Source: Massilia sp. IC2-477
GTDB lineage: Bacteria; Pseudomonadota; Gammaproteobacteria; Burkholderiales; Burkholderiaceae_D
DNA: 64,000 bases
Direction: 5' to 3'
Assembly: GCF_020707265.1 (NCBI RefSeq)
Contig: NZ_JAJFEQ010000008.1
Coordinates: 208,325 to 272,324 of the forward strand
Each line of letters begins with the position of its first letter. The stretch's first letter is position 1. Under the pieces are notes generated by a model that did no database searches, was not told where the DNA came from, and saw nothing but the letters and a program-made list of their open reading frames with translations. Positions 20,887-30,984 of the stretch are shown piece by piece. The position numbers were made by a program, and so were the translations under genes.

Positions 20887-22182
20887 TTGACCCCATTCAC
20901 GTTGCGCCTCGCCGGCGCGGTGCTGGCAGCGCTGCTGTGCGCACCCACGTGCGCGTTGGCGCAGACCGAAGTGCGCATGTGGACGCTACTGAGCGGCGGC
21001 GATGGTGCGCGCATGGCGGCGCTGGTTGAACGCTTCAATGCCAGCCAGCGCGAGGTGAGGGTGGTCAGCACCACGCTGAAGTGGGGCGAGCCCTTCTACA
21101 CGAAGCTCATCACCTCGTCCGTGGTCGGCGCCGGTCCCGACATCGCCACCGTGCACCTGTCGCGCATGACCAACCTGGCCGGCGGCGGCGTGCTGCGCCC
21201 GATCGCGCCGAACGAACTGCGCCAGGCGGGCCTGAACCCGGCCGACTTCTATCCGCGCCAGTGGGAGAAATCCCAGCACGCCGGCAAGACCTATGCGATT
21301 CCGCTCGACCTGCACCCGCTGGTCCTGTACTACAACAAGAACCTGGTCGGCAAGGCGGGACTGCTCGACGCGGGCGGCAATCTGAAGCCGATCCAGGGCA
21401 TCGATGCCCTGACAAGCGCCTTCCGCGCCGTACGCCAGGCCACTGGCCGCCCCGGCATGACGATGGAGAGCAACCAGAGTTCCTACGCGGTGTTGCGGTT
21501 GTGGCTGTCGATGCTGGCCCAGCGCGAGGTTCCGCTGATCCAGAACGGGCGCTTCGCCTACGGGGCCGCCGGCGTGGATTCGCTGACCCGCATCAGCGAC
21601 TGGTTCGCCAAGGGCTATGCCCAGGCCGGGCTGAACTACCAGGCATCGACCAGCCAGTTCATGGGCGGCAACGCCGGCTTCATGATCAACGGCGTGTGGG
21701 AAGTGCCCGAGATGGTGCGCGCGACCAAGCAGGGCACCCTCGGCTTCGAGTACGGCATCGTGCCGCTGCCGCGCATGTACGGTAACGACAGCGTCTGGGC
21801 CGATTCGCACGCCTTCGCGATCCCTGCCAACGAAGGCGAGGCGATGTCGCCGCAGAAGCTGCGCGCCGTAATGCGCTTCATCGCCTTTGTCACCAAGAAT
21901 TCGCTGACCTGGGCCGAGGGCGGCCACGTGCTGGCCTACCGGCCGGTGGCCGAGTCGCCGGCCGCGTTGTCCCTCATGCCCAACCGTCTGTATGCGGAAG
22001 TTGCGCGCAGCGTGATCTACGCGCCGGACGCCTGGTACATGGGCGCCGCCGGTCCGCTGGAGGCGATGGCCTCGAAGTACCTGCCGGCCGCACTCTCGTC
22101 GCAACTCACGCCTACCCAGGCGCTGCGCATGTTCGAAACCGAAGCGGCGCTCTTGCTGCGCAAGCGCGCGCCGCGCTACTAG
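20887..22182 (+). CDS. sugar ABC transporter substrate-binding protein
   Basis: Periplasmic solute-binding protein of the extracellular family 1 (MalE/UgpB-like) class, 431 residues. The signal peptide is TLRLAGAVLAALLCAPTCALAQ. The mature part starts EVRMWTLLSGGDGARMAALVERFNAS, typical of sugar binders. I place the start at a TTG (20887) with AGGAG seven bases upstream, since this puts the charged N-region directly before the hydrophobic core. A GTG at 20854 would add 11 residues. It is first of a compact operon with two permeases, an ATPase and a LacI regulator. Substrate is inferred from context as a mono- or oligosaccharide released from an arabinose/xylose glycan. Confidence 0.93.
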   Translation: MTPFTLRLAGAVLAALLCAPTCALAQTEVRMWTLLSGGDGARMAALVERFNASQREVRVVSTTLKWGEPFYTKLITSSVVGAGPDIATVHLSRMTNLAGGGVLRPIAPNELRQAGLNPADFYPRQWEKSQHAGKTYAIPLDLHPLVLYYNKNLVGKAGLLDAGGNLKPIQGIDALTSAFRAVRQATGRPGMTMESNQSSYAVLRLWLSMLAQREVPLIQNGRFAYGAAGVDSLTRISDWFAKGYAQAGLNYQASTSQFMGGNAGFMINGVWEVPEMVRATKQGTLGFEYGIVPLPRMYGNDSVWADSHAFAIPANEGEAMSPQKLRAVMRFIAFVTKNSLTWAEGGHVLAYRPVAESPAALSLMPNRLYAEVARSVIYAPDAWYMGAAGPLEAMASKYLPAALSSQLTPTQALRMFETEAALLLRKRAPRY

Positions 22183-22190
22183 GAGGGACG

Positions 22191-23072
22191 ATGTCCAGGC
22201 ACCATACCCAGGGCGGGCGCGGCGACACGCTGTCGGCATTCACACTGCTGGCGCCCTTCGCCATCGTGTTCCTGCTGTTCTTCTTGCTGCCGGCGCTTCA
22301 GACCTTCTACATGAGCCTGACCGAGAGCAGCCTGACCCGCACCAATGCCTTCATCGGCATCGACAACTACGTGACGCTGGTGCAGGACCCATCCTTCTGG
22401 TCGGCGGTCGGCAATACCTTCTATTTCGCGCTGCTGACCGTGGTGCCGCTGACCGCGCTCGGCCTCTTGATGGCGCTGCTGGTCGACCACTTCACCCGCG
22501 CCAGCGCGCTGCTGCAGGGGGCCTTCTTCCTTCCCTACGTGCTGCCGATCTCGGTGATGACCCTGATCGCCGACTGGATGCTGCAGCCATCATCGGGCGT
22601 GATCAACCACATCTTCGATACCCAGCGCGCCTGGCTGGCCGACCTGACCTGGGCCCTGCCTTCGGTCGCCATCGCCACGGTCTGGTGGACGGTCGGCTTC
22701 AACATGCTGCTCTTCCTGGCGGGCCTGCGCAACATTCCGGCCGACCTGTACGAGGCGGCGGCGCTGGACGGCGCCCGCGGCTTCACCCTGTTCCGGACCA
22801 TCACCTGGCCGGCCATGCGCCCGGTCGTCGGCCTGGCCCTGGTGCTGCAGCTGATCGCCTCGATGAAGGTGTTCGGCCAGACCTACATCCTGACCGTCGG
22901 CGGCCCCTTCAACACCACCCGCATGACCCTGCACTACATGTACGAGACCGCCTTCATCCAGAGCGACGCCGGCTATGCGGCCGCGATCGCGATGGCGTTC
23001 GTGGCGATCGTGGTGGCGCTGTCGCTGGCCCAGGCCGCGTTCTCGCGCTGGCTGTCGCGGGAGGGCGCATGA
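22191..23072 (+). CDS. sugar ABC transporter permease (MalF/UgpA type)
   Basis: Inner membrane permease of 293 residues with about six helices. The cytoplasmic EAA loop that docks on the ATPase is clear: [20 protein letters not shown] at about 186-205. The N terminus begins with a short polar tail and then the long helix [20 protein letters not shown]. It starts 9 bases after the binding protein gene with an AGGAGG site. Its stop overlaps the next permease start by 4 bases. Confidence 0.94.
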   Translation: MSRHHTQGGRGDTLSAFTLLAPFAIVFLLFFLLPALQTFYMSLTESSLTRTNAFIGIDNYVTLVQDPSFWSAVGNTFYFALLTVVPLTALGLLMALLVDHFTRASALLQGAFFLPYVLPISVMTLIADWMLQPSSGVINHIFDTQRAWLADLTWALPSVAIATVWWTVGFNMLLFLAGLRNIPADLYEAAALDGARGFTLFRTITWPAMRPVVGLALVLQLIASMKVFGQTYILTVGGPFNTTRMTLHYMYETAFIQSDAGYAAAIAMAFVAIVVALSLAQAAFSRWLSREGA

Positions 23073-23914
23073 AGGGCACGCTGCACGCCCGCGCCAATGC
23101 CGGCTGGAGCATGGTCGGCGCCGTCGCGGCTGTTCTGCTGGTCGCATTGTGGGTGGCGCCGCTGCTGTGGGCCATGAGCACGGCGCTGCGCCCGGAGCAC
23201 GAGACTGTCTCCGCTGTCTTCCATTGGTTGCCGCAGCAATGGACCTTGGCGGCCTTTGCCAAGGTGCTGGCTGCGGGCCGGGTCGGGCGCTGGCTATTCA
23301 ACAGCGCGCTGGTGGCGCTGCTGGTGACGGTGGCGACGATGGCCCTGTCCCTGATGGCCGCCTACGCCTTTTCGCAGCTACGCTTCCGCGGACGCTCGCT
23401 GCTGTTCGGGCTGACGATGCTGTCCTTTCTTGTGCCCTTCGAAGCCCTGCTGGTGCCGCTGTTCCGCATCATGAACCAGCTCGGCCTGATCAACAGCTAT
23501 GCCGGCATCGTGCTGCCGCAGGTGGTGGCGCCGGTGGTCATCTACGTATTCAAGCAATTCTTCGACACCGTGCCGGCCGACTTCCGCGAAGCCGCCGTGA
23601 TGGACGGCGCCGGGCCGCTGCGCATCCTGTGGAGCGTCTACCTGCCGCTCTCGGGCAACATCGTGTGGGCGATGGCGATCGTCACCTTCATCGCCGCGTG
23701 GAACAACTTCCTGTGGCCGTTCATCATCGTCACCTCGAACGAGATGATGACGATCCCGCTCGGGCTGACCCAGACCTACGACGCGTATGGCGTCATCTAT
23801 GCCCAGCTGATGGCGGCGGCCCTGCTCGGCGCGCTGCCGGTGGCGCTGGCCTATGTGCTGTTCCAGCGCCGGGTGACGCACGGCTTCCTGGCCGCCACCG
23901 GCCTCAAAGGTTAA
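23069..23914 (+). CDS. sugar ABC transporter permease (MalG/UgpE type)
   Basis: Second inner membrane permease of the importer, 281 residues and about six helices. The EAA loop reads [43 protein letters not shown] is a MalG-family hallmark. The start ATG overlaps the stop of the first permease (ATGA), so equal amounts of both subunits are expected. The ATPase gene follows after 14 bases. Confidence 0.94.
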   Translation: MKGTLHARANAGWSMVGAVAAVLLVALWVAPLLWAMSTALRPEHETVSAVFHWLPQQWTLAAFAKVLAAGRVGRWLFNSALVALLVTVATMALSLMAAYAFSQLRFRGRSLLFGLTMLSFLVPFEALLVPLFRIMNQLGLINSYAGIVLPQVVAPVVIYVFKQFFDTVPADFREAAVMDGAGPLRILWSVYLPLSGNIVWAMAIVTFIAAWNNFLWPFIIVTSNEMMTIPLGLTQTYDAYGVIYAQLMAAALLGALPVALAYVLFQRRVTHGFLAATGLKG

Positions 23915-23928
23915 CCGACGGAGAGAGC

Positions 23929-25035
23929 ATGGCATCTGTGCGCCTGCAAGGCATTACCAAGCAGTACGAGAACAACCTGGTCATCAAGGGCATCGACCTG
24001 GACATCGCGGACGGCGAGTTCGTGGTGCTGGTCGGCCCGTCGGGCTGCGGCAAGTCGACCCTGCTGCGCATCGTCGCGGGCCTGGAAGACGTCAGCTCCG
24101 GCACCGTGGAGATTGGCGGCCGCGACTGCACCGGCGTGGAGCCGGCGCGGCGCGGCATCGCCATGGTGTTCCAGAGCTATGCGCTGTACCCGCACATGAC
24201 GGTGGCCGAGAACATGGGCTTCGCCCTCAAGCTGGCGAAGGTCCCGCGCGACGAGATCGCCGAGCGGGTGGCGCGCGCCGCCGAGATCCTGCAGATCGGC
24301 CACCTGCTCGAGCGCCGTCCCAAGGCGCTCTCGGGCGGACAGCGCCAGCGCGTCGCGATCGGCCGCGCCATCGTGCGCAAACCCGAGGTCTTCCTGTTCG
24401 ACGAGCCGCTGTCGAACCTGGACGCGGCCCTGCGCGGCCAGACCCGGGTCGAGTTGGCGCGCCTGCACCGCGAACTGGGCGCGACCATGATCTACGTGAC
24501 CCACGACCAGGTCGAAGCCATGACCCTGGGCCAGAAGATCGTGGTCTTCAATGGCGGGCGCATCGAGCAGGCCGGCACGCCGCTCGAGCTGTACGAGCGG
24601 CCGGCTAACCAGTTCGTGGCCGGGTTCCTCGGTTCGCCGCGCATGAATTTCCTGCCCGGCGCACTGGCGGGCGAGGAGGGCGCAACCGCCCATGTGCGCC
24701 TGGCGGGCGGCGCCGTGGTTCACGTGGCCGCCGACGCCGCTCATGCCGCGCCGGGCAGCGCGGTCACGCTGGGCGTGCGGCCCGAGCACCTGCGCGTTGA
24801 GAGAGAAGGGAGCGCCGGGATCCCGGCCACCGTGACCCTGGTCGAGTATCTGGGCGATTCCACCATCGTCTACGCCCAGGTCGAGGGCGTGCCCGAGATG
24901 GTGTCGCTCAAGTGCCGTCCCGATGCCCCCTGTCCGAAGAACGGCGAACGGGTGACGCTCGCCTTCGATCCAGCCCACGGCCACCTGTTCGATGCCGACG
25001 GCGCCGCGCTGCCGCGCGCGCCGCTGCCGCGATGA
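23929..25035 (+). CDS. sugar ABC transporter ATPase (MalK/UgpC/MsmX-like)
   Basis: Cytoplasmic ATPase that drives the importer, 368 residues. The Walker A motif is GPSGCGKST (about 38-46), the ABC signature LSGGQRQR (about 134-141) and Walker [11 protein letters not shown]; the H-loop is in IYVTHDQ. A C-terminal MalK-type regulatory (TOBE) domain follows from about residue 240, as in ATPases serving CUT1 sugar importers. Having its own ATPase means the system needs no shared MsmX. The stop overlaps the LacI gene start by 4 bases. Confidence 0.95.
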   Translation: MASVRLQGITKQYENNLVIKGIDLDIADGEFVVLVGPSGCGKSTLLRIVAGLEDVSSGTVEIGGRDCTGVEPARRGIAMVFQSYALYPHMTVAENMGFALKLAKVPRDEIAERVARAAEILQIGHLLERRPKALSGGQRQRVAIGRAIVRKPEVFLFDEPLSNLDAALRGQTRVELARLHRELGATMIYVTHDQVEAMTLGQKIVVFNGGRIEQAGTPLELYERPANQFVAGFLGSPRMNFLPGALAGEEGATAHVRLAGGAVVHVAADAAHAAPGSAVTLGVRPEHLRVEREGSAGIPATVTLVEYLGDSTIVYAQVEGVPEMVSLKCRPDAPCPKNGERVTLAFDPAHGHLFDADGAALPRAPLPR

Positions 25036-26072
25036 GCGAAACGGGCCGCGCCCGGCGGCCCACCATGACCGACATCGCCAAGCTGGCCGGCGTGTCGCAG
25101 TCCACGGTGTCCCTCGTCATCAACCACATGAGCGGGGCCAAGGTGTCCGCCGCCACCCGCAACAAGGTGCTGCGCATCGCGCGCGAGCTGGGCTACCCGG
25201 TGGAGCGGCCCGGCCATCCGGCCGCCGTCCACGAGCGCAACCTGATCGTGTATCTCACCGACGAGCTGTCCACCAGCCCGCACGCGATGCAGACCATCGA
25301 CGGCGCCCGCGACGCGGCGTGGAAGCATGACTGCCTGCTCTCCGTGTACGCCACCCGCAGCGACCCCGAATACGAACAGACCATCCTGCAGCGGGTGCTG
25401 GGCGACCCCAGCCTGCTGGGCGTGGTCTACGCCACCATCTTCACGCGCTCGGTCTCGGTGCCAGCCCCGCTGGCCGGGGTGCCGACCGTGCTGTTGAACT
25501 GCCATACGCGGGAGCGCCTGTACTCCTCGGTGGTGCCGAGCGAAGTCCTGGGCGGCTTTGCGGCCACCACCCACCTGCTCGACGCTGGGCACCGCCGCAT
25601 CGGCCTGATCAACGGCGAAGGCTGGATCGAGGCCGCCGCCGAGCGCCTCAAGGGCTACCGCCAGGCCCTGTCCACGCGCGATATTCCCTTCGATGCGCTG
25701 CTGGTGCGCGAAGGCGACTGGCAGGTCAGCAGCGGCCACGAGCATGCGCGCACTCTGCTGGACCTGCCCGACCCGCCCACGGCCCTGTTCTGCGCGAACG
25801 ACCTGATGGCGGTCGGGGCCATCGAAGCGGTGCGCGAGCGTGGGCTGGACGTGCCGCGCCAGGTCTCCGTGGTCGGCTACGACGACCAGGACATCGCCCG
25901 TTATACCCAGCCACCGCTCACCACAGTGTTGTTACCAAACTACGAAATGGGGTACTGGGCTGCAGAAAGTTTGGTCGCCCAGGTCAATGGCGGGGTAGCC
26001 CGCCGCACCAGCATGAAGATGGATTGCCCTCTGGTGGAGCGTGATTCCGTCGCTCCTTTTTGCCGGATTTGA
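25032..26072 (+). CDS. LacI family transcriptional regulator
   Basis: Regulator of 346 residues with an N-terminal LacI helix-turn-helix ([20 protein letters not shown], 11-30) and a periplasmic-binding-protein-like sensor domain (about 70-340) for a sugar inducer. The segment that normally forms the hinge helix (about 57-70) reads [14 protein letters not shown], with two prolines and no ARSL/AQQL-like motif, which is atypical. The gene overlaps the ATPase gene by 4 bases and is thus co-transcribed with the transporter it probably regulates. A 35-base palindrome lies 53 bases after its stop, before the TonB receptor gene, and is its most likely operator. The inducer may be arabinose, xylose or an oligosaccharide. 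Confidence 0.93.
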   Translation: MSETGRARRPTMTDIAKLAGVSQSTVSLVINHMSGAKVSAATRNKVLRIARELGYPVERPGHPAAVHERNLIVYLTDELSTSPHAMQTIDGARDAAWKHDCLLSVYATRSDPEYEQTILQRVLGDPSLLGVVYATIFTRSVSVPAPLAGVPTVLLNCHTRERLYSSVVPSEVLGGFAATTHLLDAGHRRIGLINGEGWIEAAAERLKGYRQALSTRDIPFDALLVREGDWQVSSGHEHARTLLDLPDPPTALFCANDLMAVGAIEAVRERGLDVPRQVSVVGYDDQDIARYTQPPLTTVLLPNYEMGYWAAESLVAQVNGGVARRTSMKMDCPLVERDSVAPFCRI

Positions 26073-26125
26073 GCGTTTCTTGAGTGCGCCATTGCGGTGC
26101 GATTTCGGATAGTTTTGTCATATTG

Positions 26126-26160
26126 GTCATAAATTATGAATTGCAATTCATGTTTATGAC
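26126..26160. promoter_or_regulatory. 35-base palindromic operator candidate
   Basis: The core ATGAATTGCAATTCAT (26136-26151) is a perfect 16-base palindrome. It is flanked by GTCATAAA on the left (26126-26133) and its complement TTTATGAC on the right (26153-26160), with one extra base in the left spacer. The whole element lies between the LacI gene and the TonB receptor gene, 64 bases before the receptor start. The AT-rich setting suggests it overlaps the receptor promoter. It is a likely site for the LacI protein encoded just upstream, though its centre is GC where most LacI sites have CG. Confidence 0.75.
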
Positions 26161-26223
26161 TAACCCCGATTCCAATAAAGGCGAGCCGATCCAGGCATCG
26201 CCAAGCTTTTTCAGGAGACCTCG

Positions 26224-29061
26224 ATGAGCACCTTGAAAGTCCGGCCAGTCTGCGCCGCCGTCATGCTGCTGTGCGCCCAAATCGGCTTCGCCGCCGCCCA
26301 AGAAAGCACCCAAACGCCCCAGGCCAGCCAGGGACAAACCGGCCAGGCCAGCCAACCGACCGCCGAGAGCGGGGCGCGTGAATCGGGCCAGGACGGCGCC
26401 GCGGCGCCGGCCCCCGCAGGCGGAGGGGTCGCCACCGTGACGGTGAGCGGGATTCGCGCGAGCATCCGTTCGGCCGAGCAGATCAAGCGCGATGCCGAGC
26501 AGGTGGTCGATTCGATCAACGCCGACGACATCGGCAAGTTCCCCGACCGCGCCGCCGGCGACGCCCTGCAGCGCATCGCCGGCGTCCAGGTGGGACGCAA
26601 CCTGGGCGAAACCGGCACGGTGATCATCCGCGGCCTGCCGGACGTGGCCACGACCATCGAGGGCAACGAGATCTTCACCGGTACCGGCCGCCGCCTTTCC
26701 TACCAGGACCTGCCGGTGAATTCGATCGCCGGCCTGGACGTGTACAAATCCTCGACCGCCAACCAGTTCGAGGGCGGCATCGCGGGCCTGGTCAACGTGC
26801 GCCTGCGCGCGCCCTTCGACTTCAAGGGCTATACCGCCAGCGGCTACCTGGAGACGCGCCGCAATTACGTCGAGGGCAGCGAAGGCACCAAGGACAAGAA
26901 CAATCCGGGCCTGGGCGTGTTGATGAGCAACCGCTGGCAGACCAGAGTCGGCGAGATCGGCGTGCTGGTCGACGTGGCCTACAACAAGAACCACTGGAGC
27001 ATGCCGGTGCAGTGGGTCGACCGTCCGGACCGGATCTTCTCCGTCAGCCCCGACGGCACCGCGACCCGCCTGAACGACGACCAGCCGATCGCCCCGCTGC
27101 GCCCGGGCGACCGCCTGGGAGAACTGCCGAACATCGGCGGCATCTACAATGCCGGCGAACGGGAACGCGGCAGCGTGCACGCAGCCTTCCAGTGGAAGCT
27201 CAACCCGGCGACCGAATTCACCGCCCAGTACCTCGGTACCAACTACCGGTCGCGCAGCGAAGTCGACTACATCCTGAACATCGCCACCTGGACGCCGCGC
27301 TTGCAGAACGTGGTGCTGGCCCCGCAGGGCGACTACTGCAACACGCCCGACGGCGTGATCTGCCCGATCCAGTCGGCCTATGCGCCCGCAGCGCAGTTCG
27401 GCGGTCCCTACGACTGGGATCCCTACACCGCCACCAGCACCTGGGGCGTGCGCGAGCGTACCGACACCCATTTCCTGAATTTTGGCCTGAAGTACCGCCA
27501 GGGCCCGCTGTCTGTCGACAGCAACCTGGCCTTCACGCGCTCCGACTTCATCAACGACACCGTGATCGTCGACCAGCAGATCCCGGGCGCCAGTTCCGCG
27601 GTCTACACCTACGGGCGCGACGGTCATGGTGGCTACAACGCCATCACCACGCCGACCTCCAGCAACCCGCTGCGCGATCCGAACCAGTTCGTCCTGCGCG
27701 GCATGGTGCAGAACTGGGCCGAGTCGCGCGGCGAGCAGGCGCAGTTCCGCACCGACGCCGTCTACCGCCTGGGCGGCGACAGCTTCATTACCGCCCTGAC
27801 CGGCGGCATCCGCCTGTCCACCCGCGACGCCAGCTTCCATAGCGGCGAGCGCGCCAGCGACCTGCCGGCCGGCGCCGTGCGCCCGTCGCCGATCGCCGCT
27901 TTCGGCCCGTCTTTCCAGAACCTGACCCCTGGCCTGGACCGCCTGGGCGGCCCGTGGTACACGCCGTCGCGCGACTTCCTGATCCATAACGCCGACCAGG
28001 TACGCGCCTTCTACGGCCAGCCGGCCGGCCGGGTGCCGGACGACCCGATGCGCCTGTTCGAGCAGCGCGAGCGCACCGCCGCGCTGCACCTGGGCGCGCG
28101 CTGGAAGGCCGCGCTGGGCGGCATCGACGTGACCGGAAATATCGGCGGCCGCCTGATCAAGGTCGACCGCAAGCTCGAGGGCAACCAGCGCATCGGCGAC
28201 GTCGTCACGCCGATCAACCGCGACAGCGACGAGACCAACTTCCTGCCGAACGCCTCGGCCGTGGTGAGCTGGACCGACCGCCTGCAGTCGCACCTGAGCG
28301 TCGGCAAGACCATCACCCGTCCGGCATTCGCCGACCTGAACCCGGCCCTGTCCCTGATTCCGCCGACCGTCAACGCACCGGGCACCGGTTCGGCCGGCAA
28401 TCCGGACCTGGCGCCGACCGAGTCGATCAGCACCGACGCCACCCTCGAGTACTACTTCAAGGACAATGGCTACGCCCAGATCGCGCTGTTCCACCGCGAT
28501 ATCGACGGCTACCTGCAGCGCTTCGAGCAGCAGGAAACCATCAACGGCGTTAACTACCGCGTGACCCGCCCGCAGAACTCGGGCAAGGGCAAGCTGAAGG
28601 GCGCCGAGTTCGGCATCCAGAAATTCTTCGACTTCCTGCCGGGGGCCTGGAGCGGCCTGGGCGCGCAGTTCAACTACACCTGGACCGACGGCGAGAACCA
28701 GACCCGCACCCCGAACGGCGACTACCGCACCACCGCGCTGATCGACGTGGCGCGCCAGAGCTACAACTTTGCGCTGCTGTACGAGCACGCCGGCTGGACC
28801 GGGCGCCTGGCGGCCACCCGGCGCGGCAAGTTCGTGGAGCAGATCGCCGAGCCGCGCTTCGGCCAGGACCGCATCGTCAAGGCCTCGACTTATGTCGACC
28901 TGAGCATCGGCTATGCGATCACGCCGAACCTGTCGCTGAACTTCGACGCGATCAACCTGACCAAGGAACGCTACGAGAGCTACCTGGGCGACCCGATCCG
29001 TCCGCGCGACATCCGCTACACGCCGACGACGTATGGCTTGAGCCTGCGCTACCAAATGTAA
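26224..29061 (+). CDS. TonB-dependent receptor, carbohydrate type (Xanthomonas-Caulobacter group)
   Basis: Outer membrane receptor of 945 residues, much longer than the one at 15480. The signal peptide (about 1-26) is followed by a Gln/Ala-rich linker and the plug. SIRSAEQIKRDAEQVVDSI, ADDIGKFPDRAAGDALQRI and GVQVGRNLGETGTVIIRGL are hallmarks of the group (TIGR01782) that imports plant oligosaccharides. The barrel ends in LSLRYQM. A CAGGAGA site precedes the ATG, and a cytoplasmic GH43 gene follows after 10 bases, so receptor and enzyme share a transcript. Expected role: uptake across the outer membrane of the oligosaccharides that the ABC transporter then moves inward. Regulation by the upstream palindrome is likely. 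Confidence 0.94.
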   Translation: MSTLKVRPVCAAVMLLCAQIGFAAAQESTQTPQASQGQTGQASQPTAESGARESGQDGAAAPAPAGGGVATVTVSGIRASIRSAEQIKRDAEQVVDSINADDIGKFPDRAAGDALQRIAGVQVGRNLGETGTVIIRGLPDVATTIEGNEIFTGTGRRLSYQDLPVNSIAGLDVYKSSTANQFEGGIAGLVNVRLRAPFDFKGYTASGYLETRRNYVEGSEGTKDKNNPGLGVLMSNRWQTRVGEIGVLVDVAYNKNHWSMPVQWVDRPDRIFSVSPDGTATRLNDDQPIAPLRPGDRLGELPNIGGIYNAGERERGSVHAAFQWKLNPATEFTAQYLGTNYRSRSEVDYILNIATWTPRLQNVVLAPQGDYCNTPDGVICPIQSAYAPAAQFGGPYDWDPYTATSTWGVRERTDTHFLNFGLKYRQGPLSVDSNLAFTRSDFINDTVIVDQQIPGASSAVYTYGRDGHGGYNAITTPTSSNPLRDPNQFVLRGMVQNWAESRGEQAQFRTDAVYRLGGDSFITALTGGIRLSTRDASFHSGERASDLPAGAVRPSPIAAFGPSFQNLTPGLDRLGGPWYTPSRDFLIHNADQVRAFYGQPAGRVPDDPMRLFEQRERTAALHLGARWKAALGGIDVTGNIGGRLIKVDRKLEGNQRIGDVVTPINRDSDETNFLPNASAVVSWTDRLQSHLSVGKTITRPAFADLNPALSLIPPTVNAPGTGSAGNPDLAPTESISTDATLEYYFKDNGYAQIALFHRDIDGYLQRFEQQETINGVNYRVTRPQNSGKGKLKGAEFGIQKFFDFLPGAWSGLGAQFNYTWTDGENQTRTPNGDYRTTALIDVARQSYNFALLYEHAGWTGRLAATRRGKFVEQIAEPRFGQDRIVKASTYVDLSIGYAITPNLSLNFDAINLTKERYESYLGDPIRPRDIRYTPTTYGLSLRYQM

Positions 29062-29071
29062 GGAAAGCCAG

Positions 29072-30037
29072 ATGCTGAAGACCTACTGCAACCCGGTCTA
29101 TCCCGAGATCATGGCCGACCCCTTCGTGCTCAAGCACGAGGGACGCTACTACGCCTACGGCACTGCCCCCGACGGTCCCGGGGGCGGGCGCTTCCCGGTG
29201 CTGGTCTCGAACGACCTGGTCGACTGGCACCGCGCCGGCTATGCCATCACGACCCCGGGCGACGACCACTTCTGGGCGCCGGAAGTCGCCTACAGCGAGG
29301 GCAAGTTCTGGATGTACTACTCGCGCGGCGACATCGAAGGCAAGCACCAGAAGCTGCGGGTGGCGGTGGCCGACAATCCGGTCGGCCCGTTCACGGACTG
29401 TGGCGTGCTGCTGGTGCCGAACCTGCAATTCTCGATCGACGCCCATCCTTTCCGCGACAAGGACGGCCAGTGGTACTTGTACTACTGCGTCGACTTCCTG
29501 GAACTGGAGGACGACCACCGCATCGGCACCGGCATCGTAGTGGACCGCCTGGTGGCGATGGACCGCCTGGCGGGAGAGCCGCGCACGGTGGCGCGCCCGC
29601 ACGCCGACTGGCACCTGTTCAAGAAGCAGCGCGCGATGTACGACGCGGTGTATGACTGGCACACGGTGGAGGGCGCCTCGGTGCTCGTCCACGGCGGCAA
29701 GTACTACTGCTTCTACAGCGGCGGCGCCTGGGAAAAGGAAAATTATGGCGTGAGCTACGTGGTGGCCGACCATCCGCTCGGGCCGTTCACCCGGCCGGAG
29801 GGGAGCGACGAAGCGCTCCTGATGCGCTCGCGGCCCGGGAACGTGATCGGCCCCGGCCACAATTCCTTCACCGCCTCGCCCGACGGCAGCCAGGACTGGA
29901 TCGTGTACCACGCCTGGGACACCGCCATGACGGGGCGGCGGATGTGCATCGACCGCCTGGTGTGGGACGGCGGCAAACCGGGCACCGCCGGACCGACCTT
30001 TACGCGCCAGCCGGCGCCTGCCGGGCTGGTGCTCTAG
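29072..30037 (+). CDS. cytoplasmic GH43 glycosidase
   Basis: Five-bladed propeller hydrolase of family 43, 321 residues, without a signal peptide, so probably cytoplasmic. Likely catalytic residues are Asp16 (EIMADPFVL), Asp123 (QFSIDAHPF) and Glu200 (WHTVEGASVL). DDHFWAPEVAY and GPGHNSF are GH43 family motifs. Its single-domain build fits an arabinofuranosidase or beta-xylosidase acting on imported oligosaccharides. An AAGGAAAG site lies just before the ATG, and the gene follows the TonB receptor by 10 bases. The 3' end overlaps the convergent esterase gene by 38 bases. Confidence 0.92.
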   Translation: MLKTYCNPVYPEIMADPFVLKHEGRYYAYGTAPDGPGGGRFPVLVSNDLVDWHRAGYAITTPGDDHFWAPEVAYSEGKFWMYYSRGDIEGKHQKLRVAVADNPVGPFTDCGVLLVPNLQFSIDAHPFRDKDGQWYLYYCVDFLELEDDHRIGTGIVVDRLVAMDRLAGEPRTVARPHADWHLFKKQRAMYDAVYDWHTVEGASVLVHGGKYYCFYSGGAWEKENYGVSYVVADHPLGPFTRPEGSDEALLMRSRPGNVIGPGHNSFTASPDGSQDWIVYHAWDTAMTGRRMCIDRLVWDGGKPGTAGPTFTRQPAPAGLVL

Positions 30038-30980
30038 CCGCCAGGCGCGCATTGATCCACGCATGGGCATGGGCGCAGGCCGCCCGGCCCATCGCAGTGG
30101 GGAAGTGGATCACGCCATGCGGGGCCTCGGGCAGGTCCTGCAATTCCACGTCCGCGACGTGGCGCCAGCGCGCAGCCATCTGTAGCGTGTCGTCGCGCAG
30201 CGGGTCGCGCCCGCCCGTGAACATCAGCGCCGGCGGCATGCCGGCCAGGTCGCCGTAGAGCGGCGACAGCGGCGGCGCGCGCCGCTGCGTGTCGTCCAGC
30301 CCGGGCGTCAAGAGGCGCAGGGCAGGGAGCATCGCCGGGCCGTCGAGCACCAGCGTGTCGCGGCCCGCGTCGCGTACGCTGGGGCTGCCCGCCAGATCGT
30401 AGACGCCGTAATACAGCACGGCCCCGGCAATCCGCTGCAATAGCGATGGCCAGGCCTTCAGCCGCAGCAGCGTGGCGGCGGCCAGGTGCCCGCCGGCCGA
30501 TTCGCCGAGCACGATCACGGGCAAGTGCGCGCTCGCGGCCAGGCCGCCTTCCAGCAGCCACCTGGCCGCGGCCAGGCAGTCATCCATCATGGCCCCGATC
30601 GACGCTCCAGGCGCCAGGCGGTAGTCGACCGAGACCACGTTGACCCGGCAGGCGCGCACGATGGCGGCATTCAGCGCGTCGTTCATCTCGGGATTGCCGA
30701 TCACCCAGCCGCCGCCATGGATGTCCAGCACGACGCCACGCGGCGAGGCCGGGGGCCGCAGCACGCGCACCGGCACCCGCAAGCCGTCCGCTGCGGCAGT
30801 CAGCCGCTCGACGGCAATGCCCTGGCGGCGCAACTTGCGGTCGGCGCCCAGTTGGCTCAGGCGCAGGAGAAGCTGCCCAAGCCGGGGCACGATCGGGTGC
30901 CGGTAGCTGAAGCGCGGCGCGCGCGCCAGCTTGTGGTTGAAGCGCCGCAGGTCTTCCAGCATGCGTTCGTCGACTTGCAT
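30000..30980 (-). CDS. alpha/beta hydrolase, hormone-sensitive lipase-like esterase
   Basis: Esterase of 326 residues. The oxyanion motif is HGGGWVIG (about 90-97), the nucleophile elbow is GESAGGHLAAA, the acid is in GGRDPLRDD and the catalytic His is likely in APHGVIHF. It has no signal peptide. It lies 4 bases after the 2-hydroxyacid dehydrogenase gene and is probably co-transcribed with it. In this locus it could remove acetyl or other acyl groups from imported sugars, but the HSL family is broad, so this is only a suggestion. Confidence 0.9.
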   Translation of the reverse strand: MQVDERMLEDLRRFNHKLARAPRFSYRHPIVPRLGQLLLRLSQLGADRKLRRQGIAVERLTAAADGLRVPVRVLRPPASPRGVVLDIHGGGWVIGNPEMNDALNAAIVRACRVNVVSVDYRLAPGASIGAMMDDCLAAARWLLEGGLAASAHLPVIVLGESAGGHLAAATLLRLKAWPSLLQRIAGAVLYYGVYDLAGSPSVRDAGRDTLVLDGPAMLPALRLLTPGLDDTQRRAPPLSPLYGDLAGMPPALMFTGGRDPLRDDTLQMAARWRHVADVELQDLPEAPHGVIHFPTAMGRAACAHAHAWINARLAARAPARQAPAGA

Positions 30981-30984
30981 GCGT

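Noticed and set aside
26134..29055. A 973-codon open frame on the minus strand opposite the TonB receptor
   Set aside because: It mirrors the codon pattern of the receptor gene and its translation is a Val/Ala/Arg/Gln-rich sequence without domains. This is a typical antisense shadow in GC-rich DNA.
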